Below, in pieces: positions 18,271 through 26,514 of a stretch of DNA of 64,000 nt (positions are counted from its first letter, which is position 1; the number at the start of each line of letters is the position of its first letter). Source of the stretch: PCC-6802 sp943367755 (lineage in GTDB: Bacteria > Cyanobacteriota > Cyanobacteriia > Pseudanabaenales > Pseudanabaenaceae); contig CALRKB020000002.1 in NCBI GenBank assembly GCA_943367755.1, positions 130,721 to 194,720 of the forward strand, in the 5' to 3' direction. The notes beneath the pieces were generated by a model. It was not told the origin of the DNA. It saw only the letters and a list, made by a program, of their open reading frames with translations, and searched no databases. The translations under genes were made by a program, and so were the position numbers.

Positions 18271-19017
18271 ATGTCAAAACCTTTTAGCATTTCCAGTCTT
18301 GATATTCTCAATCAAGTCAAATTGTCTTGTCAAATACCAACAATTGTTGAAGGTATAGTTAGCCGTAAGATTCTGGGGTACACGGCTGCTGAAGCAGGCA
18401 TTACGGTAGAGCCGGAAGAACTTCAGCAAGCAGCGGATAGCATCAGACTAGTCAATGGCCTGAGACGTACTGAAGATACCTGGCAGTGGCTGCAAAAATA
18501 TTGCTTATCCCTCGATGAGTTTGAAGAATTAGTCTATGGTAATGTAATCTCTGCAAAATTGGCTCAACATCTCTTTGAAGAAAAGATAGAACCATTTTTT
18601 GTAGAACATCAACTTGATTACGCTCAAGTTGTGATGTATGAAGTAGTTCTGGATGATGAAGACATGGCGATCGAACTCTTTTATGCGCTCAAAGAAGATG
18701 AAATAAGTTTCCATGAAACCGCTCGTCAGCACATTCAGGATAAAGAACTGCGGCGCTCTTGTGGGTACCGGGGAATCCTATATCGTAAAGATTTAAAGCC
18801 TGAGATTTCGGCCGCAGTCTTTGCAGCCAGTCCTCCGCAAATTCTCAAACCAATCTTGACCTCTTTGGGAACTCATCTAATCTTAGTTGAGGAAATAATT
18901 CAACCCCAATTAGATATTCCGCTTCGTCACAAAATTCTTTCCGACCTATTTGCTGAATGGTTAAAACAAGAAATCAGTCAATTTGATATTGAAATCGATC
19001 TTGAAACAAAGCTTTGA
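18271..19017 (+). CDS. Parvulin-type peptidyl-prolyl isomerase (SurA/PrsA-like)
   Basis: 248 residues: an alpha-helical N-terminal chaperone part (about 1-115) and a divergent parvulin core (about 118-215, with CGYRGILYRKDL and SLGTHLILVEE). No signal peptide is visible, so it is cytosolic or travels with the exporter. Parvulins of this kind commonly accompany cyanobacterial HlyB/HlyD peptide exporters. A paralog, 255 residues, lies in the opposite arm of the locus at 21297-22064. It may hold precursors in an export- or modification-competent state. Confidence 0.82.
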   Translation: MSKPFSISSLDILNQVKLSCQIPTIVEGIVSRKILGYTAAEAGITVEPEELQQAADSIRLVNGLRRTEDTWQWLQKYCLSLDEFEELVYGNVISAKLAQHLFEEKIEPFFVEHQLDYAQVVMYEVVLDDEDMAIELFYALKEDEISFHETARQHIQDKELRRSCGYRGILYRKDLKPEISAAVFAASPPQILKPILTSLGTHLILVEEIIQPQLDIPLRHKILSDLFAEWLKQEISQFDIEIDLETKL

Positions 19018-19033
19018 CACACCAGCCATCCTT

Positions 19034-19192
19034 CTAATTTAGGATAAATACTTTTTCCACACGCTCCAATGCCTGCTTTGCCTGAAAGGCTAATAGTAAG
19101 TATTGCAATTGGTTAGGCCAAGGGTCACGGGGAAGTAGGGTGAGATCTGATGTTGGTCGTTCGACTGGTTCCAACGGTATAGAGAAAGCCAT
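19034..19192 (-). CDS. Small ORF downstream of radical SAM gene
   Basis: A 52-residue frame beginning ATG at 19192, 42 bp after the radical SAM stop and on the same strand. It starts MAFSIPLEPVERP, continues LLPRDPWPNQLQYL and ends in an amphipathic helix (AFQAKQALERVEKVF). No strong ribosome-binding site is visible. Codon use looks ordinary. Radical SAM peptide maturases often need a small partner, so this is a candidate accessory factor. It could also be chance. Confidence 0.5.
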   Translation of the reverse strand: MAFSIPLEPVERPTSDLTLLPRDPWPNQLQYLLLAFQAKQALERVEKVFILN

Positions 19193-19234
19193 AGTTTTAT
19201 GCCCATGTATGATTAAAATAATTGAAATAAGACG

Positions 19235-20470
19235 TCAGGAATTTGCCAATACGTCTTCTTGATACCAATTTTCTGGCCACTGAATGCGATCGCTTCTAAA
19301 AGTAAGCGGATCGTCCGAATTGAGCGCTGTTGAAGTCGGTTCAGCGATCATCTCAAATACTCCATTATCAAAGGGTAGCCCAGGAGCCTTAGTTTTCAGA
19401 ACAACTCGCTCGCGAATCCCCTGGCTGGCTTGGGTTAGTGCCCGATGATGACAGTAGGGATTATTTCCCCGGCGATCGAAGAAAACATGAGAAGTCCAGG
19501 TGCATCCACCCCGGCAAAGCTTTGCAAATTCACAGGTTTCACAAAAACCCCAAAGGTGATCGGTCCCAGCACCAATGTTGAACCGCAGTTCAGCAGAATT
19601 TTCTACAATTTCGCGTAACGTGCGATCGCGCACATTACCACCTGTATAAGCATCTGTAGGCAGCGACGGACATCCCTTAATTGTACCATCTGCTTCGATC
19701 CCTAAAGTTGAAAGACCTGCTGCGCATCCCTGCCAAAATCCCCAGGCATCACCGCGACCGCGCAACAACCTCTCGTAGGGGCCGTAGTAGCCAATGTTAT
19801 TTCCAGGCTGAAGCGAAAGGCCATCATTTTTAGCTTTTTTAGCTATTTCGGCCAGCATGGGATAAAGGTCTAAAAGTTCATAGGGTTGAAGCAGCATTAC
19901 AGAATTATCCACGGCATTTCCCATCGGAACCGTGAGTTGAATTTGCCATGCCTTTGCTCCAGCCTCAAGAATTCTCTCATAAACAAGTGGTAGTTCTGGA
20001 GCAGAATAGCGATTGATTTGGGTATTACAGCCAAAGAATATCCCCACTTCGCGAAAATGTCCCATTGTGCGAAAGCAGGAAGCCCAAGAGCCAATGCGAC
20101 CGCGTAGGCGATCGTGAGTATCTTCTAGTCCGTCTACGGAGATTGAAACGGCAGAAATTCCAGCATCTTTCATGCGTCGAGCCATGTCTAGAGAAATTCC
20201 AAATCCTCCAGTGGTCATACTACAAACTATTCCAGCTTGCGAAATAGCTTGAGCAATTTCTAACCAGTCAGGACGCATAAAGGCTTCACCACCAATAATC
20301 GTCACTTCCGTAATGCCAATTTCAGACATTTGTCGGACGAGATCTAGGGCTTCGGATGTAGTCAGCTCTTCATTGCGGGCATATCCTGCTCTTGAGCCAC
20401 AATGCTGGCAGGCCAGATTGCAATTTAAGGTGATTTCCCAGACCGCATAGCTTGTCCTTCTATATGACAT
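19235..20470 (-). CDS. Radical SAM/SPASM peptide maturase, splicease-like candidate
   Basis: 411 residues. The radical SAM cluster ligands are C17, C21 and C24 (CNLACQHC), near the N-terminus. The partial TIM barrel includes TIIGGEAFMRPDW and SVDGLEDTHDRLRG. The SPASM region carries C249, C267, C310, C313, C319, C323 and C340, enough for auxiliary Fe-S clusters. It lies 115 bp downstream of a Nif11-type precursor with two XYG motifs. Radical SAM enzymes beside such precursors include PlpX of Pleurocapsa, which excises a tyrosine-derived tyramine to leave a beta-amino acid. I infer similar chemistry; a crosslinker or epimerase is the alternative. Confidence 0.88.
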   Translation of the reverse strand: MSYRRTSYAVWEITLNCNLACQHCGSRAGYARNEELTTSEALDLVRQMSEIGITEVTIIGGEAFMRPDWLEIAQAISQAGIVCSMTTGGFGISLDMARRMKDAGISAVSISVDGLEDTHDRLRGRIGSWASCFRTMGHFREVGIFFGCNTQINRYSAPELPLVYERILEAGAKAWQIQLTVPMGNAVDNSVMLLQPYELLDLYPMLAEIAKKAKNDGLSLQPGNNIGYYGPYERLLRGRGDAWGFWQGCAAGLSTLGIEADGTIKGCPSLPTDAYTGGNVRDRTLREIVENSAELRFNIGAGTDHLWGFCETCEFAKLCRGGCTWTSHVFFDRRGNNPYCHHRALTQASQGIRERVVLKTKAPGLPFDNGVFEMIAEPTSTALNSDDPLTFRSDRIQWPENWYQEDVLANS

Positions 20471-20585
20471 TTAGATCGTCCCACTTTACATGTGAATACA
20501 AATAACCATGTGATGAGAAAAGCCCATGCTGAACGCAACAAAATAAAAAATTTGAGGTGTTTGGCATGGGCGATCGCAAGCGCCA

Positions 20586-20951
20586 CTAATTAAGCATGTC
20601 GCCAATGACGACGCCGTAAAGAGGCTGAGGGCTAATTGGTTTGATAGGTCTAGGCCAAGGCCACCAGATTACTCCATACATTGGTTGAAGAATTGGAGCC
20701 TTACCCATATAACCTCCAAAAACGCCAGCAAGTTCTTCCTCACTAACATCTGTGAACTCGCCCTTCTGTTGGGCGCTCATCAATTCGATCGCCCCAGACT
20801 CAAACGATTCGGTTGTAAATGAATACCCTTGCTCAGCTAAAAACTCAGTTCTTTTAGAGGTTTCAGTCTGTTCGAGAGTAGTGCGAAAGTCATTGTCTTT
20901 AATCAATCTCACAATAAATTCTTTGAACTTGTTGAATATATTCTCTGACAT
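20586..20951 (-). CDS. Nif11-type RiPP precursor with MYG and LYG motifs
   Basis: 121 residues, with a GAGGAA site before the ATG. The leader resembles Nif11 peptides (NIFNKFKEFIVRLIKDNDFR, then FLAEQGYSFTTESF) and ends ELAGVFGG with Gly-Gly at 79-80. The 41-residue core contains two matching units, QPMYGVI (89-95) and QPLYGVVI (109-116), 20 residues apart, with WWPWPRPIKPI between. XYG is the recognition motif of radical SAM spliceases, so Met91 and Leu111 would become alpha-keto-beta-amino residues. The core has no Cys. The exporter at 12.7-15.8 kb is the likely protease. Own promoter at 21118-21147. Confidence 0.85.
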   Translation of the reverse strand: MSENIFNKFKEFIVRLIKDNDFRTTLEQTETSKRTEFLAEQGYSFTTESFESGAIELMSAQQKGEFTDVSEEELAGVFGGYMGKAPILQPMYGVIWWPWPRPIKPISPQPLYGVVIGDMLN

Positions 20952-21117
20952 GATTTCCTCGCAGTTATTAATTTCAGAAGGACATAAGATATAGCTATTA
21001 ACTGTTGGGCTGGAATATTGACAGAGAAGACATCTCTGGCAAAATCTCTTCTCAGATGAGGTGTCCTAACATTGGCGTTATTAACTATAATTTAAACTAG
21101 ATCCTAATCTCTCTCAT

Positions 21118-21147
21118 AATGTATCTCTCAGAATCATAAACTGTCAA
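21118..21147 (-). promoter_or_regulatory. Candidate sigma-70 promoter for the Nif11/radical SAM unit
   Basis: On the minus strand, TTGACA (21142-21147) and TACATT (21118-21123) are separated by 18 bp. The implied start lies about 160 bp before the Nif11 precursor ATG. This is within the 345-bp gap 20952-21296, which otherwise holds no gene I can see. It suggests that the precursor and maturase are transcribed separately from the kinase/lyase arm. Confidence 0.5.
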
Positions 21148-21296
21148 GACAAATTGATTCACTGCGATCTAAATTTGACCTATGGGCTATAGTAAATTCC
21201 AGAAGTCAGACTACAGATATCTTGACGTAGGTGCAAACGCCGGTTCGCTTATTTCTTAGTTATTTAAGCTAAGGTATGACAGATACAACTATCTAT

Positions 21297-22064
21297 TCAT
21301 TTCCCTAAACTGATATTTCTTAGCCAAGTCTTAAAGAGAGATTCTAAAACTTCAGCTCTGACCGATTCACTAAGTTCGGCTGGATACCATTTTTCGATTT
21401 TCAAGATGTGATATCCTAGCTTGGTTTGGATGGGGCCAATAACTTCGCCTTCTTTCAACTCGGTAATAGCCTGCTTAATTTCAGGCAATAGCTCGGCCAA
21501 AAATTTAATCCCAGCAAATCCGCCATTTTCTTTTGACTGTTTGCCCTTTGAGTGTTCAATTGCCGTAGCACAAAAAGAGGCATTTTCTTTTTGAATTGCA
21601 TGAGCAATTTGTAAAGCATCAGTCAAATTCGCTACCAACACCTGGGACAGTGCGACACGTTTGTAGTCATTGCGGTTGTTTAGATAATGAGAGTCAACAA
21701 TATCTCCAAATTGCTGATCTTTCAACTTATTTGTGAGTAGCGCTATTCTCACACCTTGAGTCCAATCTTCCAGCGTAATTCGATTTTGTTGGAGCCAATT
21801 TAAAGTTTCAGAAGTTCCTAGCAGTTTGTGCTTTTGGCGAAATGCATCTCCAGCGCTTTGCAATTCCTCGTCGGAAACCTTTATGCCTAGCTGGTCACAA
21901 ATATCTAAAATTAGCGCATCTTGTTCGGCTAGAGCGGAAAATTCAGCTATTTTATGAGAATAATTGAGGTAGGCTATTACTTCCTCATTTGTTGCTGGAG
22001 CAATTTCCGATAATCTTAATTTTTGAGCTGTATCAAACTCATTTTTTTCTAAAGTTTCTGTCAC
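21297..22064 (-). CDS. Parvulin-type peptidyl-prolyl isomerase, paralog of 18271-19017
   Basis: 255 residues from a GTG start with an AAGGAG site upstream. A helical N-terminal half is followed by a clearer parvulin core than its paralog: KENGGFAGIKF, then GEVIGPIQTKLGYHILKIEK (about 170-235). It has no signal peptide. It closes the minus-arm operon behind the aldo/keto-reductase-like gene (46 bp gap). Two parvulins in one locus suggests one for each arm or for each peptide class; this is inferred. Confidence 0.86.
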   Translation of the reverse strand: MTETLEKNEFDTAQKLRLSEIAPATNEEVIAYLNYSHKIAEFSALAEQDALILDICDQLGIKVSDEELQSAGDAFRQKHKLLGTSETLNWLQQNRITLEDWTQGVRIALLTNKLKDQQFGDIVDSHYLNNRNDYKRVALSQVLVANLTDALQIAHAIQKENASFCATAIEHSKGKQSKENGGFAGIKFLAELLPEIKQAITELKEGEVIGPIQTKLGYHILKIEKWYPAELSESVRAEVLESLFKTWLRNISLGK

Positions 22065-22110
22065 TCTTGAGGTCTCCTTTAAAGATCAATCATTGAACCT
22101 ATACTCTTGT

Positions 22111-23124
22111 TTAGCAACGGTGAAGCAATTTTTCGCTGGGAACTTCCGAAATTGCCAACTTTTTTCGATGTAGATCGCCGTATATGTTGAGGTATTCAAT
22201 TTCCTCACGGGTAAGCTTACCCTGATTGACTCCAGCGATCGCGGCATCAATTTCTTCTTGTGTCCTCAAACCTGTCAAGCAGACATCTACGCAGTTTTGG
22301 GTTAGTGAATAGCGATATAAGTCTGGCACTGAAGGCTGCCAGCAGTTTTTAGGCAGCCCAGAGGGCACATCCCACAGTGGCCCTGTGTGCGAACCAGTAG
22401 ACTTAAAGGTTACAATTCCTGGTCGTTTTGGATCTTGCGGGCTCATCTGATTGAATACCTTACTTTGGACAGTGCGATGCGCGGCATTATGTCTAACCAT
22501 TACAACATCTAGTAGGTCGTTCTGAGACCACTGTTGAGCCAGATTAACATCGTGGAAAGATGCTCCTATATAGCGAACAGCACCCATTTTCTTCAGGCGT
22601 TCGGAGGTGCCAAACACTTTTTCAATCGTGCGTTGATATACTGAATTAGCGCCTTTCATATCTGGCGCAATCTGCAAGCAATCCTGTAAAAGCGAGCCAT
22701 CATTGGAACCAATCCAACCCCAAAATAATACATCTATATAGTCAATCCCCAATTCTGAGAATTGATCGAATAGAGCAGTTAGAGCCATTTCAGCACTCTT
22801 AATGTATGTCACAGTTGCAAGTACTACTTTCTCACGCACTGACGAACCACGACCGCATAATTGGCGCAACGCTCCTGTCATCGAGCTATATATGTGGTGG
22901 TGAAGATCGCTAGAGTAGAAAAAGTAGTTAATCCCTCGATCGAAGGCATAAAGGGTATCCTGGCTAGAGATGCCTCCGCCACCACCTAAACCAAGACAGC
23001 TAGCTGTCAAATCAGTTCGTCCAAGCTTGCGATAAAACGGCAGATCGGTATCGGTCGATGTTGTTTTATTATCAACTTCGCTTATTGAGATTTCTGGAAG
23101 AGGAGCAAGATCGATTAGTTTCAT
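22111..23124 (-). CDS. Aldo/keto-reductase-fold protein with degenerate catalytic tetrad
   Basis: 337 residues. The fold is recognisable by YRKLGRTDLTASCLGLGGGG at the start, SELGIDYIDVLFWGW mid-protein and CLTGLRTQEEIDAAI near the NADPH-binding end. The usual catalytic Asp, Lys and His align with F69 (NYFFYS instead of YFDTA), V105 (LATVTY instead of ATK) and F134 (VLFWGW instead of xIHWPD); a Tyr may remain at 79. Four base pairs separate it from the upstream lyase gene, so they are co-expressed. It may bind a peptide or cofactor, or reduce dehydro-residues by another mechanism. Confidence 0.8.
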   Translation of the reverse strand: MKLIDLAPLPEISISEVDNKTTSTDTDLPFYRKLGRTDLTASCLGLGGGGGISSQDTLYAFDRGINYFFYSSDLHHHIYSSMTGALRQLCGRGSSVREKVVLATVTYIKSAEMALTALFDQFSELGIDYIDVLFWGWIGSNDGSLLQDCLQIAPDMKGANSVYQRTIEKVFGTSERLKKMGAVRYIGASFHDVNLAQQWSQNDLLDVVMVRHNAAHRTVQSKVFNQMSPQDPKRPGIVTFKSTGSHTGPLWDVPSGLPKNCWQPSVPDLYRYSLTQNCVDVCLTGLRTQEEIDAAIAGVNQGKLTREEIEYLNIYGDLHRKKLAISEVPSEKLLHRC

Positions 23125-23128
23125 ATCT

Positions 23129-24247
23129 CTAAAGTCTCTCTAAAGGCGCATAGATATCTTCGGAATTAGCATTGAGGTATGCACGCTGCCAATCAATTCC
23201 CAACAAAGAAAAGTGATGTTGAATACACTCCATCCGATTTTTGGTAGATTCATCACCTTTCTGCCTAGCTTCTAACAGCCCATTAACAACAATTTGGCAG
23301 CGGTTAATCCCAAAACTTTCTATAGTAGAAAATTTGCTGTCTGGTTCTTCTGCTAGTGCCAGCCCAGGTGCAAGTTCTTTCGTAAATAGTGGGATTTCAG
23401 ATCGAAAATGCGATCGCTGCTCCGCATAAATCTTATGCAGCACTTGCCTGACAGCCTCAAATTTGCTCCGCTCAAAATACAGCACGCCTGAGTCATAGCG
23501 TATATACTCCGAGGGGTTGTAAAGAGCTTTGAATGTGAAGGAAATCTCGGCCTCATTCATTTGCTTTGTTAGGCATTCCATCACAGCGATCGCACCTTCA
23601 GGACTTAAATTAAAATAAACTCTTACTATCTGATTTTGAGGAGTTAAACCTGTATTGCCGACCGCCATATAAAATCCATTTTGCACTAGATTTCGAGGCA
23701 TTTTGATCGCTACCAACTCTCCTGACTCTGTGGACTCCTCGATGGATTGACCAGCATTTTTTAGGTGGCGATCGCGATTGACATGTAAAGTTAAGCCCCC
23801 CTTTGTAACAATAAGCCAATCATCGCCTTCGCGATCTACTACCGTCCAATCCGGATCGAAGTAACCCTCTCCACTATTACTCTTGTGCAGGCGCTCGTAA
23901 AAATCTAAATCTACGCCTAAGAAGGAATTATTTTCGAGATTTTGATGAAGTAAGCGATCGGTTGAATTTGCATCCTGTGCAAGGGAAGCCTTCATTGAAC
24001 CGTTGTAATAAATGCCGTAGAGAAAATTTTGAAGTTGCAAACTCATGTATTTGTTTTGCAGATCCAAAGGCAATTGCTGAAAGCGTGCGATCGCCTCTAC
24101 TGGAAGTTCCAACGGTTTGTAATTTGGATGGCAAATGCTGAAGTTAGGCTGGATTTGGATATTCTGGGCAATGTCTTGAAGAGATTTCAGTACTCGATCT
24201 GAGGCCGAAGTTGACAGGTGACTTTGAAGGGAATCTAGTACTTGCAT
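23129..24247 (-). CDS. HopA1-family lyase-like RiPP enzyme
   Basis: 372 residues, resembling the HopA1 effector family that supplies the lyase in thioviridamide-type and class V lanthipeptide pathways. Visible family-like stretches are the FYERLHKSNSGEGYFDPDW, KMPRNLVQNGFYMAVGN, VRVYFNLSPEGA and YNPSEYIRYDSGVLYF blocks. It lies 54 bp after an APH-fold kinase gene, the same pairing seen in those pathways (kinase phosphorylates Ser/Thr, lyase eliminates phosphate to a dehydro residue). Followed after 4 bp by the reductase-fold gene. Family is good; activity is inferred. Confidence 0.8.
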   Translation of the reverse strand: MQVLDSLQSHLSTSASDRVLKSLQDIAQNIQIQPNFSICHPNYKPLELPVEAIARFQQLPLDLQNKYMSLQLQNFLYGIYYNGSMKASLAQDANSTDRLLHQNLENNSFLGVDLDFYERLHKSNSGEGYFDPDWTVVDREGDDWLIVTKGGLTLHVNRDRHLKNAGQSIEESTESGELVAIKMPRNLVQNGFYMAVGNTGLTPQNQIVRVYFNLSPEGAIAVMECLTKQMNEAEISFTFKALYNPSEYIRYDSGVLYFERSKFEAVRQVLHKIYAEQRSHFRSEIPLFTKELAPGLALAEEPDSKFSTIESFGINRCQIVVNGLLEARQKGDESTKNRMECIQHHFSLLGIDWQRAYLNANSEDIYAPLERL

Positions 24248-24301
24248 TATAGATTTGGGTACGACTAAATTTACTTAAATCAGTGACTTAAAACTAGAGA
24301 C

Positions 24302-25489
24302 TTAAACTAGTGAATGGTTGAGATTAGTGAGTTCAAATTCTGGCACTCCAAAAACAGTATCAACAGATTCTTTCGGTCGGGTTAACAAACTTTTGGCAAC
24401 TTGAAGCATACAAATGCCAGTATTTCCGAAGGATTTTTGATACTGGAGCATTGCCTGAATTTGCTGAATCAAACCAAACCCAGCAAACTGAACAACTCGG
24501 ATCAAGAAGTCAGGGCGTTGTTCTAAAATTTCTGGAAAGCTATTCAAATAGCCTCTTGTTAAAGCTGCAATAGAAGGTTGAAGTAAATCGAGTGGTATCA
24601 TTGCTAGACGCAAAGATTCGTCGATACTGATGGATTTACTAATAACCAAACTGCCTATCCAGATTTGCAAATAGCTAGCAATGAGCGTACCTAAATCAAA
24701 TGCGGGGTCGCCCCAATTACTGCGTTCCCAATCAATTAGTCGAATGCAACTGTTATTTGATTGCTCTGGTTCTGTTTTGCTTAGAATACCTTCCCAATTG
24801 TTATGCAGCAGGATGTTATTCAGCTTGAGGTCATTGTGAGTTAGACAGCAGGGATAGCAATTAGTTGCCAGCTCAGATAGTGCTTGCCCAAGGCTATCGT
24901 AGCGCTGATATAGTGTAATGAACTTAATCCCATCTGAGGGAATTAAACCAAAAATTTCAGGCTCAATCCGTCCTAGGCCAAGATTAAGTATAGGATTAAG
25001 AGCAGTTTTACGATCTTCAGCTTCTTTATAAAAGAATTCCTGGTATTCCTGACGGTTTAAGGTAGCGCGATGAATTTTAGCAAGGCTAGCTCCGATCTCA
25101 GTAGCGATCGCTGGCGAAAAAAAATTATCCTTGGCATAAAAATCTGCTAAATCCAGATAATCATTGAGATAATTGAAGACAATAATTGATGCATCTGCAT
25201 TGAAGTGTAGTACTTCAGACAGCAATGGGCTGAGATGCCTGACTTCAGAAAATTGATTTATAAAATCGCGAACTCGCCATTCATTAAAAAATTCGCCAAG
25301 CGCTTTCCCTTCTTGGTTATGGCGTTCTTGTTTAACCAGAATTTTATGTCCATCTGGCCAACTCAGTAACAAGTTGAAATTCTTAGCAGCTTTTAGCTCA
25401 ACCTGACTGCGATCTTCAGCATCTTGACTGCAGAGACCCTGTTCGAGTAAGTAGTCGAACACATTTTGAGTGCTTAACAGAAAATTCAT
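24302..25489 (-). CDS. APH-fold kinase, candidate Ser/Thr kinase of RiPP dehydration
   Basis: 395 residues of phosphotransferase (APH/choline kinase) fold. A candidate ATP-binding Lys lies at K53 (ILVKQ). The catalytic loop H218-N-D220 with N225 fits HxDxxxxN (LTHNDLKLNN), and the metal-binding Asp is D253 (LIDWERSNWGDP). In thioviridamide and class V lanthipeptide systems a kinase of this fold pairs with a HopA1 lyase, exactly the neighbour found here. An antibiotic-resistance kinase is the alternative but does not explain the context. Confidence 0.84.
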   Translation of the reverse strand: MNFLLSTQNVFDYLLEQGLCSQDAEDRSQVELKAAKNFNLLLSWPDGHKILVKQERHNQEGKALGEFFNEWRVRDFINQFSEVRHLSPLLSEVLHFNADASIIVFNYLNDYLDLADFYAKDNFFSPAIATEIGASLAKIHRATLNRQEYQEFFYKEAEDRKTALNPILNLGLGRIEPEIFGLIPSDGIKFITLYQRYDSLGQALSELATNCYPCCLTHNDLKLNNILLHNNWEGILSKTEPEQSNNSCIRLIDWERSNWGDPAFDLGTLIASYLQIWIGSLVISKSISIDESLRLAMIPLDLLQPSIAALTRGYLNSFPEILEQRPDFLIRVVQFAGFGLIQQIQAMLQYQKSFGNTGICMLQVAKSLLTRPKESVDTVFGVPEFELTNLNHSLV

Positions 25490-25551
25490 AGCCGATTCAG
25501 TTTATTGTTTTTTCGCTACAGAAACCTTAAAAGTTGAGATCTTCTAATTGC

Positions 25552-25806
25552 TTAATTTCTTGCGTAATCCTTAACTACCTGATAAACAGATAAGCCAATA
25601 AATGCTAGAAAAAACATCCAAGTGAACGTTACTTCGGGTCTAAATAGGTGAGTTATACTATCCATGCCTACTTTCTCAACCAGAAGAATAGTTATACCGA
25701 AAGAAATCCAAGCACCAGCCGCTACGAAATTAGTAGCAATTGCGAACGAAATGCCGAGTGCTATAGCTGCGATCGCTACTGGACGCAAAGAGCTAATTTC
25801 AATCAT
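25552..25806 (-). CDS. Small membrane protein, possible immunity factor
   Basis: 84 residues with two to three hydrophobic segments (about 10-28, 30-45 and 60-77), the last ending VYQVVKDYARN. It lies between the precursor genes and the kinase gene on the same strand. Bacteriocin loci often place small membrane immunity proteins here, but nothing in the sequence proves that. I do not recognise a family. Confidence 0.65.
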   Translation of the reverse strand: MIEISSLRPVAIAAIALGISFAIATNFVAAGAWISFGITILLVEKVGMDSITHLFRPEVTFTWMFFLAFIGLSVYQVVKDYARN

Positions 25807-25999
25807 TTTAATTACACTTAGTTAATATTTTGTGCTGACGAAATCTATGGAAAATTGTTCGATATTTCTATCTTCTATTTCTTTGGCAAGCAGAAGTGAC
25901 AAAAAACATTTGCCACTCCCACTATACCAAAATAAACCCTTGCAAGAGATGTGTTAAAAATCACCTAAACCAGGAAGAAAGTTGTAAGCATGTAGAAGC

Positions 26000-26212
26000 T
26001 TAGAACCATTTATTCATGATTTCAGCGCCGATTTTCCCAATGTTGTAGCTGAGCACAAAAGCGCTGCCAACGGCAAGAGTATATACTACTGGAGTGAATC
26101 CACCTGTAGTAATGTCTAGCTCATCAGAGGTTAGCTCGTTCAAGTAGTTTTCTTCATCGGAGAATAGGTTCGATCCTACTACTTTGAGATCTTGGATGTT
26201 AATTGTTGCCAT
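26000..26212 (-). CDS. RiPP/bacteriocin precursor with GG leader, Cys-free core
   Basis: 70 residues. The leader MATINIQDLKVVGSNLF ... LTSDELDITTGG ends at Gly37-Gly38, the same length as its neighbour at 26284-26499. The 32-residue core begins FTPVVYTLAVGS, is hydrophobic, has two Thr and two Ser but no Cys, and ends EIMNKWF. Ser/Thr in the core could be dehydrated by the kinase/lyase pair; without Cys no lanthionine can form within it. Translation signals are weak. Gap to the neighbour precursor is 71 bp. Confidence 0.82.
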   Translation of the reverse strand: MATINIQDLKVVGSNLFSDEENYLNELTSDELDITTGGFTPVVYTLAVGSAFVLSYNIGKIGAEIMNKWF

Positions 26213-26283
26213 GATGTAAATCTTTAAGTTGATAATGAGTGTTGTTAGTGTATCGATGCTGTAACTTCAGTAACTTTGGCTGA

Positions 26284-26499
26284 TTACTTGCGGTTAACCG
26301 TATATCCGATTGACAAACCAGCAGCACTAGCGCCAACAAACCACCAGGAGTTGATTGCCACTGTGTAAATAATAATTGGGGATAGTCCACCATTAACACC
26401 ACCAACTTCATTTTCCGTTAGTACATCCATGAAGCTTTCTGAATCAGAAAAGAATGCAGAACCAGCAGGACGTAGCTCAGCAATAGTAATAGTAGCCAT
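26284..26499 (-). CDS. RiPP/bacteriocin precursor with GG leader, Cys-free core
   Basis: 71 residues from the ATG at 26499, chosen because GGAGAAG (26506-26512) precedes it; an in-frame start 15 bp upstream would bury that site. The leader (MATITIAELRPAGSAFFSDSE ... NEVGGVNGG) ends at Gly37-Gly38; a second GG at 33-34 is less likely. The core starts LSPIIIYTVA, aligning with FTPVVYTLA of the sister peptide: both have (S/T)P then YT. It is first in the minus arm, behind a 363-bp regulatory gap. Confidence 0.82.
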   Translation of the reverse strand: MATITIAELRPAGSAFFSDSESFMDVLTENEVGGVNGGLSPIIIYTVAINSWWFVGASAAGLSIGYTVNRK

Positions 26500-26514
26500 T
26501 TCAGACTTCTCCAA

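Noticed and set aside
24302..25489. Aminoglycoside resistance gene
   Set aside because: The APH fold is there, but the tight pairing with a HopA1 gene and precursor peptides points to RiPP maturation.
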